Assembly: GCA_029781855.1 (NCBI GenBank)
Contig: JAKOVX010000076.1
Span: forward strand, 1-64,000
Length of the DNA: 64,000 nucleotides
From: Acidobacteriota bacterium
GTDB lineage: Bacteria; Acidobacteriota; Blastocatellia; Pyrinomonadales; Pyrinomonadaceae
Direction: 5' to 3'
Under the pieces are notes generated by a model, which did not search any database, was not told the origin of the DNA, and saw nothing but the letters and a program-made list of their open reading frames with translations. Below, piece by piece: positions 34,501 to 41,006 of this stretch. How positions within the stretch are numbered: the first letter of the stretch is position 1; every line of letters starts with the position of its first letter. The position numbers were made by a program, and so were the translations under genes.

Positions 34501-35497
34501 CGTCCAGGCAAATGACGCGTCGCTCATCGCCCAGTACGTCGTCGGGCTTATTCCGTTCACCGCCGACCAGAAAGTGGCGGCGGACGTCAGCCTCGGGGCG
34601 ACGACAACGATCTCGTCGTTCGACGCGGCGCTCGTCGCTCAACGGGTAGTGTGCCTGACGCCGAGCCCGCTCAGCATCGCCGGACAGTGGAAATTCACGC
34701 CGGCGAACCGTTCGTATGCGTCCGGCGTCACGTCGAACTACACGGGCCAGGATTTCAGTGCGTACCTCCTCGGCGACGTGGACGGCAACTGGAATCCTGC
34801 GGGTACGAGCCGCCCGGACCTGCTGTTGCGGACAGCTGACTCGATCAATGTCTCGGTGCCGTCGCTGGCGGCGTCCGCCGGTTCGGTCGTGACGGTGCCG
34901 TTGCGGATCGACAACCTCGCGGGACGCTCCGTCGGAGCGTACCAATTCGACATTGAATATGACCCGGCCGTCATCGCACCGTCGACGATCGCCGCCGACC
35001 TCGCCGGAACGCTCAGCAGCAACCTGAGCGTCGTCTTTAACACGCCCGAGCCCGGCCGTCTGAAGGTCGCGGTTTACGGTGCGTTCCCGGCGACGGGCGA
35101 CGGTACGTACGTCAACCTGCAGTTCCAGGCGATCGGCGGTGCGGGTTCGTCGACTCCGCTCAATGTGACCAACGTCGTGATCAACGACGGTTCGCAACCG
35201 ATATTTGTCGCCGCCGGCAGCCTTTCCGTAACGGCATCGGCGAATAACGGCGTAATTCGCGGACGGCTGCTGTCGGCAACGGGAAGACCTGTGGGCAACG
35301 CCCGCGTCACTGTAACGAATACGATGAGCAGCCTTCGTTCGGCGGTCACGAATCCGTTCGGCTTGTTCGAATTCGGCAACCTGAACGTCGGCGAGACCTA
35401 CACGGTCACCGTCGAGTCGAAACGTTATACGTTCACTCCGCGAACCGTCAGCATTACCGACGGCGTCGTCGAACTCGATATGATCGCCGAACAGTAA
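28514..35497 (+). CDS. Giant secreted modular protein with two cohesin-like and one dockerin-like module
   Basis: The protein has 2327 residues. A signal peptide (about 1-30) is followed by the motif LDSVQEFLGIAPP (35-47), an Fn3-like domain (about 296-395) and two Calx-beta domains (about 396-626). Cohesin-like module 1 is about 838-970 (VIAADFTVTYDPAVL). Ig and MBG-like repeats follow (about 973-1326 and 1536-1929), broken by a unique region (1329-1532). A degenerate dockerin-like pair (about 1996-2046, NDASLIAQYV and SFDAALVAQRV) precedes GDVDGNW. Cohesin-like module 2 is about 2110-2239 (AYQFDIEYDPAVI), and the C-terminal CarboxypepD_reg domain about 2245-2327 (NPFGLFEFGNL). It is likely a surface scaffold or adhesin. 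Confidence 0.88.
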   Translation: MKRLSLSLRLVIVIIFAAAAAAAAIGANAAGYRPLDSVQEFLGIAPPAPIIAPAKAENAVVTSKTVAKEPLFFAPPTGLFAQDFTSSSILTDYVSATPGNGQFDAIGTSGAGTVVSINGGALQFTRNGSNAGSFSRTTNFSPVPLSLIYRFDLTMSGNTSATTSAAVFQVGSLFGTANSPESQGNSFARLAVNTTTTDGTFVLRDMQSNANSSGQVGTKRITWVMNNSGDTLFYRAPDGSNESLANDTADVWVASTRIFNDLPVDTPNNVTTDLKFAFNGGTATIKIDDILIDPIPSTPISATATSIGTNSFNANWTPAAGLSGYRVDVATDSSFTNLVSGYDNLFVSGQATNSLNVTGLNPSTQYYYRVRGASQFGSSGEFASGNSLSQSATTLSPPPTVQFSEHNPQGSETGPITITVTRTGDLSNPSSVEYTTLNGGSSCIAGTDFLTAANTLTFAPTESQKQFDITTCDDDIYEGTSEGWEVKLQNPVGAVLGTENDVIFSILENDGIPTFDISTSAVSVDEGVGTATITVNRTGAPGNVVTVDLGIASGNATVGAACTAGVDLVGSGGQLAFAAGDTTKTYNVTICNDTVVEPAETFTATLSNPQYPSQLGTTTSETVTINASDGGAPVVYVDSAWAGTTIGDDPDGAGPATSFGTDSFATIAEGIAGVADNGELIINPGTYAGDMRVDHPSLIKGKFAITGELQAQVAGVTVSPGQSPGIITSGSLVLTSGSELDIELNGTNPGTGHDQMNVTAGPVDLGGATLVLSALGGYTPAIGNQFTIINNQGAGAVIGTFAGLAEGDPVSDGTSNYTISYTGGDGNDVVLTATSGGCGNVVSIPAVTSPTGVSATVPVNTTDLTGQGVIAADFTVTYDPAVLNPATINVTAGAAAAPGATITFNATVPGTIVISVYNGTVGGSFTGPGPLVNITADVIGTAGSAGSFTVTGGGFNGGLVCSSSTGGTIDVVPATTATTVTTSGSPSTYGDVVTFTATVTAATPTLGTPVTSGSVEFYDGACGVGTPFFNGTPDGSGQVSAPISSLTAGSHTISACYLANTDFTASSNTVGQTVNPATPVITVTGSNTFTYNGSPQGPDSADTGGSTSLPTFSYSGTSNGAVPYGPSATKPTLAGSYTVTASVLADANYTAASSAPFAFTIGRATPVVTVTGSTTFTFNGSPQGPNAAATGGSTGTLSFSYTGTPNGGGGYGPSATPPTNAGNYTVTASVAQDDNYSAASSAASPFTIDRATPALSVTNSPVAFDGNLHSAVVSASVAGVVSNILNDGFPAVSAVGVYAVTADFAPTDADNYNSLIGASAGNFEILTATTIVERPGTTNWFYYDDFANAIIPGHDFVAGPGSPPLQLGSARLRSSGSTLKVLGTQMFNGTRLADISTLRYQTYVQSGFEAAGAPMLQFKVDFDLTTADTDYQGRVVYVPSQNGTVTAGTWQTWETLDGVFWYSDFVPLPTRNECTPAAPCTKAQMLALHPNMGIHAGQIGGLLFRAQNDSNANVDDLTIGVTAPNAVTIFDFEQATSTVTVDCPNTSYTYTGLPIAPCTASYTTSDGLTASLAVNYTANTDVTPVVTASATYPGDDNHAGSTGSDTFAITPAASSTVIDCSPGTFEYTGSAISPCIATVTGVGGLSTTVPVTYGNNVNVGTATADASYPGDANHTGSTATQATFAITKAPSSVTVDPLSVEYDGNPHTTTFTVSGVGTGITQSVTWAYTGACSAAPVNVADTPCTATATYAGDSNHTGNSGFNTITITKAPSTTTLSFEAGPYVYRGTAFTATADANGIGTTGLTSVTPVYSGDCLNVTVPNGCTATATYAGDNNHTGSSDSKSITITRATLVITPDPQSVIYGAADPAFTFGYSGFVPGEDAGNLTTKPVCSVPGTSPHAPGTYTISCVTGTAQNYSFDVTATANFVVNSGSVAGSVSYLIVPQPVPNVHFDAPGSTPVSGNSILDGTYSLTGFGAGAYTVTPSRTSESCGGTNGVQANDASLIAQYVVGLIPFTADQKVAADVSLGATTTISSFDAALVAQRVVCLTPSPLSIAGQWKFTPANRSYASGVTSNYTGQDFSAYLLGDVDGNWNPAGTSRPDLLLRTADSINVSVPSLAASAGSVVTVPLRIDNLAGRSVGAYQFDIEYDPAVIAPSTIAADLAGTLSSNLSVVFNTPEPGRLKVAVYGAFPATGDGTYVNLQFQAIGGAGSSTPLNVTNVVINDGSQPIFVAAGSLSVTASANNGVIRGRLLSATGRPVGNARVTVTNTMSSLRSAVTNPFGLFEFGNLNVGETYTVTVESKRYTFTPRTVSITDGVVELDMIAEQ

Positions 35498-35555
35498 GTA
35501 CGCGGCCTCGCATCCGGCGGCTGGTTCATCCCCCGATGTTCCGCCGCCGACGGAC

Positions 35556-35590
35556 GGCACAAGCTTCTGGCAGGGGCTTGTGCCTTTTTT
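35556..35590 (+). terminator. Strong intrinsic terminator after the giant gene
   Basis: GGCACAAGC (35556-35564) pairs perfectly with GCTTGTGCC (35576-35584) and is followed by six T. Confidence 0.9.
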
Positions 35591-35654
35591 GCGCGTAAAA
35601 CCCGGCGAAAATTTTGCACCGCGGCCGTTACGGTATATATTTGTCCGAACGTGT

Positions 35655-36686
35655 ATGAATCGACGCGAATTGTTAAAAGGTGCCGCCGCACTCACTCTCA
35701 CCGCCCAGACTATGCTTGGTAAAATACCCGAGCGAACAAAGCTCATCAAACCCAAACGCCTAAGCCCCGGCGACAAAGTCGGCATCATCGCCCCGTCGAG
35801 CGGCATCGCCGCCGATGCGTGGGAACGGGCGATCAGGAATATCGAGAGCCTCGGATTCAAGCCCGTGGTCGGCGAGTTTGCCCGCGGGCAGATGGAATTT
35901 CTGTCGGGCACGGACAAAGAGCGGCTCCACGACCTTCACTGGGCATTCGGCGACCCGTCGATCAAGGCGGTCTGGTGCGTTCGCGGCGGCGGCGGAGCCC
36001 CTCGAATGCTGCCCGAGATCGATTACGCCCTGATCCGCAAAAACCCGAAGATACTCATCGGTTTTTCCGACATTACGGCGCTTCATCTCGCGATCCATCA
36101 AAATTGCGGCCTCGTCACATTCCACGGACCGGTTGCCACGTCGATAAATTCCGAATACAGCCGCACGCACGCGATGGACGTCCTGACCCGTCCGACCGCT
36201 ACGTATAAGTCTGAGAATTCGTCGGAAAATGCTGCCAGCGCGTCGCCATTCTTCAAATCCGAGGTGATCGTAAAGGGCAAATGCCGCGGGCCGCTGATCG
36301 GCGGCAACCTGTCGCTGCTCGCCGCTCTTGCGGGGACCAAATTCGCGCTTCGCGACCTCAAGGGCAAGATCCTTTTCATTGAGGAGATCGGCGAACCGCC
36401 GTATCGCATCGACCGGATGCTGACACAGTTGCGTCAAAGTGCCGACCTTCGCAGCCTTGCGGGTGTCGCCCTCGGCGTTTTTGACGACACGAGCGCCTCC
36501 GCCGGCAAGACCGCACAACCGGTGATGGACGTTCTCCGCGACCGTCTCGGCGATCTCGGCGTGCCGGTCGCATACGGGCTCTCGTTCGGGCACATCCGCG
36601 ACAACATGACGCTGCCCTACGGCATTGAGGCGGAGTTCGACGCCGACAACCTCACGCTCACGTTTCTCGAGGCAGCCGTTAGCTAA
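35655..36686 (+). CDS. LD-carboxypeptidase family protein (peptidase S66)
   Basis: The 343 residues start at ATG 35655; an in-frame alternative upstream would destroy the N-terminal signal. MNRRELLKGAAALTLTAQ resembles a Tat-type leader, although the twin Arg lacks the full consensus. S66 family marks: GDKVGIIAPSSG near the mature start, the nucleophile Ser in GFSDITALH, GPLIGGNLSLLAALAGT, the Glu in LFIEEIGEPPYRIDRML, and the His in LSFGHIRDN. The family cleaves the L,D bond in murein tetrapeptides (LdcA) or acts on peptide antibiotics (MccF). Periplasmic export suggests a cell-wall role rather than cytosolic recycling, but this is inference. Confidence 0.9.
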   Translation: MNRRELLKGAAALTLTAQTMLGKIPERTKLIKPKRLSPGDKVGIIAPSSGIAADAWERAIRNIESLGFKPVVGEFARGQMEFLSGTDKERLHDLHWAFGDPSIKAVWCVRGGGGAPRMLPEIDYALIRKNPKILIGFSDITALHLAIHQNCGLVTFHGPVATSINSEYSRTHAMDVLTRPTATYKSENSSENAASASPFFKSEVIVKGKCRGPLIGGNLSLLAALAGTKFALRDLKGKILFIEEIGEPPYRIDRMLTQLRQSADLRSLAGVALGVFDDTSASAGKTAQPVMDVLRDRLGDLGVPVAYGLSFGHIRDNMTLPYGIEAEFDADNLTLTFLEAAVS

Positions 36687-36696
36687 AGCCGTCATC

Positions 36697-37422
36697 TCAC
36701 GGCACAAAGACCCGCTCGTCGAAATCCCAATCGTAATTGTTGTCGAATGTCAGCACGGTCGAGCAACGCGTGCCGTAGCCCGGCGTTTTGATGAATATCG
36801 CGGAGATCGCCTTTTCGGCCTCGTACGGAACGCCGGTGGCGGGAAGCTCGTCGTCGTCGGCAAGCGTCACGTCGGCGAGGATGTTAAAAAGGTCGGCCGA
36901 CGCGAACCCGCCGTTTTCAACTAGCGTCGTAAACGCGGCCTTTCCTTTCGAAACTTTTGGCCACGGCGTGTCGAGCAGGTGGTTGCTAAGGCCGTAAGTG
37001 CCGGGACCGAGTTCGCGCGGTTCGCCGCCGCGGTTTGAAAAATAATGAAGCGAACTGTTCGGTCCGATCTCGCCGACGAGCAGGTTGAAACCGGAAAATT
37101 CTCCGCCCATTGCCGCAACGTCGGACAAATAATCCCGGGGCGTATCATTCCCTCTGAGAAAATCCGCGACCAACGCTCCGCGCGACCTCGTTCCGGCCGG
37201 GGCCGACGGGTCGCGGTAATTCGTCACCGCCGCAAAACGCCCGCTCCTCGTCACGCCGAGCCACGTTCCGCCGCCGACGAGGTCGCGACCCGCGAAAATA
37301 CTGGGCTCGTCATCCCAAATCGCCGCCCGAGAGGACGGCCGGTCGTAAAATTCATCGCGGTTCGCCAGCAGGATCAGCGGATATTCGGCGTGGCTCTGAT
37401 AGGAAAATAAAATTACGCACAT
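36697..37422 (-). CDS. NRDE (TANGO2-like) family protein
   Basis: The protein has 241 residues. It begins MCVILFSY, with Cys2 ready to become an N-terminal nucleophile after Met removal, followed by the family box LLANRDEFYDRP, then GGGTWLGVTRSGRFAAVTNYR and GLSNHLLDTPWPKV. These are the hallmarks of NRDE/TANGO2 proteins, a group linked to haem or lipid handling in other organisms; the bacterial role is unclear. Its start overlaps the end of the ATP-grasp reading frame by 10 bases, so it is the last gene of a tightly coupled minus-strand operon. Confidence 0.92.
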   Translation of the reverse strand: MCVILFSYQSHAEYPLILLANRDEFYDRPSSRAAIWDDEPSIFAGRDLVGGGTWLGVTRSGRFAAVTNYRDPSAPAGTRSRGALVADFLRGNDTPRDYLSDVAAMGGEFSGFNLLVGEIGPNSSLHYFSNRGGEPRELGPGTYGLSNHLLDTPWPKVSKGKAAFTTLVENGGFASADLFNILADVTLADDDELPATGVPYEAEKAISAIFIKTPGYGTRCSTVLTFDNNYDWDFDERVFVP

Positions 37423-38060
37423 TCGAGTGTCGCTGACGGCGGTTCGGCAGTCTTGATCGGCCGCCCGAAAGCGAGCCTGATCAGGTCGAAAATGGATGTC
37501 GGCGTCGCCCCAAGTCTAATATTTTCGCGGCCGATCTCAAATGCCAGCCGCCATTGCCTGAACAGTATCCGGTACACATCGGCGAGCGAATATCGCGGGT
37601 CGTAGATGTTGGTCGATTCGCTCGTGACTCCGTTCAACTCGATGATCCGAAAATTCTCGCCTCGCCGCAGGTCCTCGAACGAGGACACGCGAATATCGAA
37701 CCTGCCGAAGTAAAATCCTGAAAATCCACGACAGATCTCGTCGATCTTCGCCTCCAGAGCGTCAGTCCGCAGCCATCCGCCGTCGACGAAAACCGCACCG
37801 CGCGAATGCGTGCCGATGTCGATGATCTTGACGATCTCACCTGCCGCCGGGACGTCGCCGAGCCGTTCGGCGTTCTGCTCGAAATACTTTTTCGCCAGAC
37901 AAACAGCCCGCGGGTCGTCCAGGATCAGGTCCTCGAGCGTCGATCGGCCGTCGCCCGTGACGCCCGGAAATCGCTTTTCAGTGATCGAAAATATCCGCCC
38001 GCGTCTCTCGGACGGCCGCCGGTAATAGAAGATGCTGACCTCTTCGCCGCCGCAGTATTC
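37413..38060 (-). pseudogene. C-terminal ATP-grasp part of the DedA fusion, cut off by an amber codon
   Basis: Directly after the TAG at 38061-38063 the same frame continues for 215 residues, beginning EYCGGEEVSIFYY and containing GRIFSITEKRFPGVTGDG, DIGTHSRGAVF and ELNGVTSESTNIYDPRY. These are conserved in the ATP-grasp domain of DedA/ATP-grasp fusions. In related proteins, as I recall them, the position reads Gln-Glu-Tyr, so TAG most simply replaces CAG by one C-to-T change. Without readthrough the domain has no start of its own; internal GTG or ATG codons would give only fragments. The frame is otherwise intact, so the change is recent, an assembly error, or suppressed. Confidence 0.75.
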
Positions 38061-39062
38061 CTACAAAATAACATCCGTATCTGCGTCGACCAGCTCGTTT
38101 TCGAGCTCGTTGTATGAAGGCACGATGCGGACGCCCGACCCGCGTTCGCCGGCGTCTGGTTTGATGACGACGGGGAATTGCAGTCGGTGGTCGTCGATAA
38201 ATTTCCAAGCGCATCTCAGCCGATCGGCGATCGGCAGGCGGCTGCGCAGGATCGCGTGTTTCAGCATATGCGGCCGGGCGGCCTCGGAACGCAGCAGGCC
38301 GTTGTATATGTCATTCTTCGATTCGCCCTTGAATCCGCCGGCTGGCAACGCCGGATTTGCCGCCGCGAACGCCGTAAGGCTGCGGTGCCGCAGCCCAATA
38401 CCGAGCACGTAGATCACGACCGGCAGATAAAAGACGCGTATCGGCCAGAATTCCCAATTCGTGATGCGCCTGATCCGCCCAATGAGCAGGCGTCGTCGTT
38501 TTCGTGAAGCTAAAACGAAGATCGTTCGAATCATGAACGCCAAAACGATCAGCCCGGCTATCGCGTTGCCGCGAAAGAGCAGCGATTGCGAATATGCCGC
38601 GGAACCGACGAGTATCGGCGTCCAGATCGCGGCCGCGAGGAGGAAAAAGATGGTGAATCTCGGAAAGTTCGCCTCGGTCGCACCCGCCAGCAGATATGTC
38701 GGCAAACGCAGCCCGGCGACGAAACGGCTGACGAAAACGGCCTTGCCCGCGTTGACGCCGAGCCACTTCGCTGCTTTATCGACCGATTTTCGCGACACGA
38801 ACCGCCTAACGATCCGCCTTTCGAAAACCCGCGGACCGATGACGCGTCCGACGCCATACAGGATCACGTCACCGATGAAAATGCCCAGGAAGCAAGCCAG
38901 CACGGCGAGCCCGAGGCTCATCCGACCGCTAGCCGCGGCGGCACCCGCGAGCAGGCACGCGCCGTCCTCGCTGACGAACGTGCCGACCAGGAAAAAAACG
39001 AAAAGCCCGGCCGTCGAGAGTTCGGGCAGTCCGTTTTGAAATAGAGCGGCGATGTCAGGCAT
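38061..39062 (-). CDS. DedA family membrane protein fused to the first part of an ATP-grasp domain
   Basis: The protein has 333 residues from ATG 39062, ending at an in-frame TAG. Residues about 10-205 form the DedA/SNARE-associated (VTT) domain: FVSEDGACLLAGAAAASG, FLGIFIGDVILYGVGR and the VFVSRFVAGLRLPTYLLAGA segment, all typical of DedA lipid-flippase-like proteins. From about 250 it continues into an ATP-grasp-type region (NPALPAGGFKGESKNDIY, FPVVIKPDAGERGSGVRI), which breaks off at DTDVIL. The start overlaps the DoxX stop by eight bases. The intact ancestor was probably about 549 residues and could ligate or modify a membrane-linked substrate. Confidence 0.85.
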   Translation of the reverse strand: MPDIAALFQNGLPELSTAGLFVFFLVGTFVSEDGACLLAGAAAASGRMSLGLAVLACFLGIFIGDVILYGVGRVIGPRVFERRIVRRFVSRKSVDKAAKWLGVNAGKAVFVSRFVAGLRLPTYLLAGATEANFPRFTIFFLLAAAIWTPILVGSAAYSQSLLFRGNAIAGLIVLAFMIRTIFVLASRKRRRLLIGRIRRITNWEFWPIRVFYLPVVIYVLGIGLRHRSLTAFAAANPALPAGGFKGESKNDIYNGLLRSEAARPHMLKHAILRSRLPIADRLRCAWKFIDDHRLQFPVVIKPDAGERGSGVRIVPSYNELENELVDADTDVIL

Positions 39063-39474
39063 TCGAGTTTCCGAAGAGCAGTTGCCCCACGACCGGAACA
39101 TCGCGACGATGAATTAACAGAATTACTGCACTCAGTACAAAAACGGTCACCGCGAGAATAAAGAGCAGGCCGCCGTCGTCCTTGACGACGATCCCGAGCT
39201 TGGTCAGGTGGCTGAATATCGCCCCCGAGATGGTGCCGAGAGCGATGACCGCTCCGAGCCACGCCGTGCTTGGCAACACGAGCAGGATCACGGCGATCAG
39301 CTCGACGACGCCCGAACCGATGCGGCCGTATGCCTCAAGTTCCGGTCCCATCAGCGTGCTGAAGATGTACTTCGATTCTTCGGCGCCGGTGAATTTGAAA
39401 AATAACGTTTGAAACAGGATGACCGCAACGATGATGCGGGCGGCCCAGCTGACTATCTTTATTGTAGTGGTCAT
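39055..39474 (-). CDS. DoxX family membrane protein
   Basis: The protein has 139 residues with four membrane segments (about 6-24, 50-70, 75-95 and 103-123) and the DoxX-like patterns ARIIVAVILFQTLFFKFTG and GVVELIAVILLVLP. DoxX proteins are small quinone-linked or redox-associated membrane proteins of varied function. Its stop codon overlaps the start of the DedA fusion, indicating translational coupling. It probably belongs to one operon with the DinB-like gene upstream and the NRDE gene downstream. Confidence 0.88.
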   Translation of the reverse strand: MTTTIKIVSWAARIIVAVILFQTLFFKFTGAEESKYIFSTLMGPELEAYGRIGSGVVELIAVILLVLPSTAWLGAVIALGTISGAIFSHLTKLGIVVKDDGGLLFILAVTVFVLSAVILLIHRRDVPVVGQLLFGNSNA

Positions 39475-39513
39475 AATTTACTCCTTTGGAAAGCGGGCTG
39501 ATAACAAGCTCTT

Positions 39514-40050
39514 CTATCCGGCGGACTGCCGCCAATATTCCAGCGTCGACGGCGCGACGCCGAGGTCGGGCGGGACAACCGCGTCCGTGCCGGCCAATTT
39601 CTCTCCGATCAAAGCGTGATGGTGGACGGCGTGGCTGTGGACGAATTCGGCTTCGCGTGCAAGGCTCGATGGCAGCCACGTGTCGGGGTCCGCCTCGGAT
39701 CGGACAAGGATGCTCCGAGCGAGGTGACGCGGCGGCAGTTCGCTCACCCGGCGGATCGTTTCACTAAACCGCCTGGCCGCGTATTCGCGGTCCGTTTCGA
39801 CCCGCAGGTCGCGTTCTCGAAGGCTGTAGTCGATCCGTCCCGCGTCCACGCCATTCAAAAAGCAATTGACGAAATCCAGAATGTGGCGAAATTGCCCGCC
39901 AACGCTGCCCGTCCCATTCGCCTTATGCCGATAGTCGGCGTCGCCGACCGAGAGGATCGTCTCCACGGCCCGGCCGAGCTCGCGGACGATGCTCTGTGAC
40001 AGTGGAAACTGCCCGTTTTCGGGGCCGATGTGTTCAAGTTCTGTGCTCAT
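39514..40050 (-). CDS. DinB-like four-helix-bundle protein
   Basis: The protein has 178 residues. The metal-binding His positions of the DinB/YfiT fold are visible in VGGQFRHILDFVNCFL and in the C-terminal HSHAVHHHALIGEKL. The helical pattern and length fit the superfamily, which includes thiol transferases and metal hydrolases of unknown substrate. It heads the minus-strand operon with DoxX, the DedA fusion and NRDE. The start at 40050 is supported by the conserved helix beginning near residue 18. Confidence 0.85.
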   Translation of the reverse strand: MSTELEHIGPENGQFPLSQSIVRELGRAVETILSVGDADYRHKANGTGSVGGQFRHILDFVNCFLNGVDAGRIDYSLRERDLRVETDREYAARRFSETIRRVSELPPRHLARSILVRSEADPDTWLPSSLAREAEFVHSHAVHHHALIGEKLAGTDAVVPPDLGVAPSTLEYWRQSAG

Positions 40051-40221
40051 TTTTGCGAAAGATCCGCTCGGATACTGCCCTTGTTATTCCTATTTGGGGC
40101 GCAAATATTCCCCCAAAATTCTCTGGAATATCGTTCGCGGTGATCGGGATTAACGTCGCTGAAACCCGCCGTCGGCCTCCGCCCCGGCGATTCGTAAATT
40201 GATCATAACGGAGAGATTTTT

Positions 40222-40950
40222 ATGTTGAAACAACGATTTATTACCGGTGTAGCGGTCATCGCAGCGATGATCCTCGGCTTACAGGCAGCGACGTTCGCCC
40301 GCGGCGGCGATTCGAAAAAGACCGCGACCTTTACGGTTCGGATCGAAAATATTGCGAGCAAGGACGGCATCGCCGCCCAGGACGGCTCACGTTATCCGTT
40401 CGCGTTGTCGCCCGGCTTTTTCGGGGTCACCGACTCGCGGAATGTGATCTTCAAGGACGGCAAGAAGGCATCCGCCGCTCTCGAGGCACAGGCAGAGGAC
40501 GGCGATCCCGGACTTTTACTCAAGAAACTTCTGACGTCGCTCGGTACCCTGTACAGCGGCGTATTCACGACACCGGTCGGCGGCGACAAGCCCTCGCCAA
40601 TCTTCCCCGGCGGTGCATTCGAATTCAAATTTACGGCAGGTGAAGGCAAACGGCTCGACCTGACGACGATGTACGGACAGTCTAACGACCTCTTCTACGC
40701 GCCGAAGACGGCGATCGACCTGTTCGACGCCAAGGGCAACCCGCTCTCGGGTGACATCACGGACCGCTTCGTCCTTTGGGACGCAGGCACCGAGGTCAAC
40801 GAGGCTCCGGGCATCGGCCCGAATCAGGGCCCGCGTCAGAAGGCCCCGAATACCGGCACCACCGAGAACGGCGTCGTCCGCCTCGTCAAGGACGGCTTTA
40901 CCTATCCTGAGATACGCGATGTTCTTCGCATTACCATCACGGCAAAGTAA
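40222..40950 (+). CDS. Secreted spondin-domain protein
   Basis: The protein has 242 residues with a signal peptide (about 1-26, ending TFARG). The spondin domain is recognised from FTVRIENIAS near the mature start, the SPGFFGVTD stretch, FPGGAFEFKFTAGEGKRLDLTTMYGQSNDLFYAP and IDLFDAKGNPLSGDIT. Bacterial spondin proteins are exported and of unknown function, probably binding or adhesive. GGAGAG precedes the ATG. It is followed at 57 bases by another secreted protein on the same strand. Confidence 0.88.
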   Translation: MLKQRFITGVAVIAAMILGLQAATFARGGDSKKTATFTVRIENIASKDGIAAQDGSRYPFALSPGFFGVTDSRNVIFKDGKKASAALEAQAEDGDPGLLLKKLLTSLGTLYSGVFTTPVGGDKPSPIFPGGAFEFKFTAGEGKRLDLTTMYGQSNDLFYAPKTAIDLFDAKGNPLSGDITDRFVLWDAGTEVNEAPGIGPNQGPRQKAPNTGTTENGVVRLVKDGFTYPEIRDVLRITITAK

Positions 40951-41006
40951 ATTTCGCCGTTGAACGACAGAGGCGGCGCCCGCGGCCGCCATTTGACACC
41001 AAAGCT

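Noticed and set aside
33584..35917. Long minus-strand open frame (777 residues) antisense to the giant cohesin/dockerin protein
   Set aside because: Arg/Asp/Val-rich composition without motifs is what high-GC antisense of a Thr/Ala/Gly-rich coding region gives; the plus-strand frame has clear domains, promoter and terminator.
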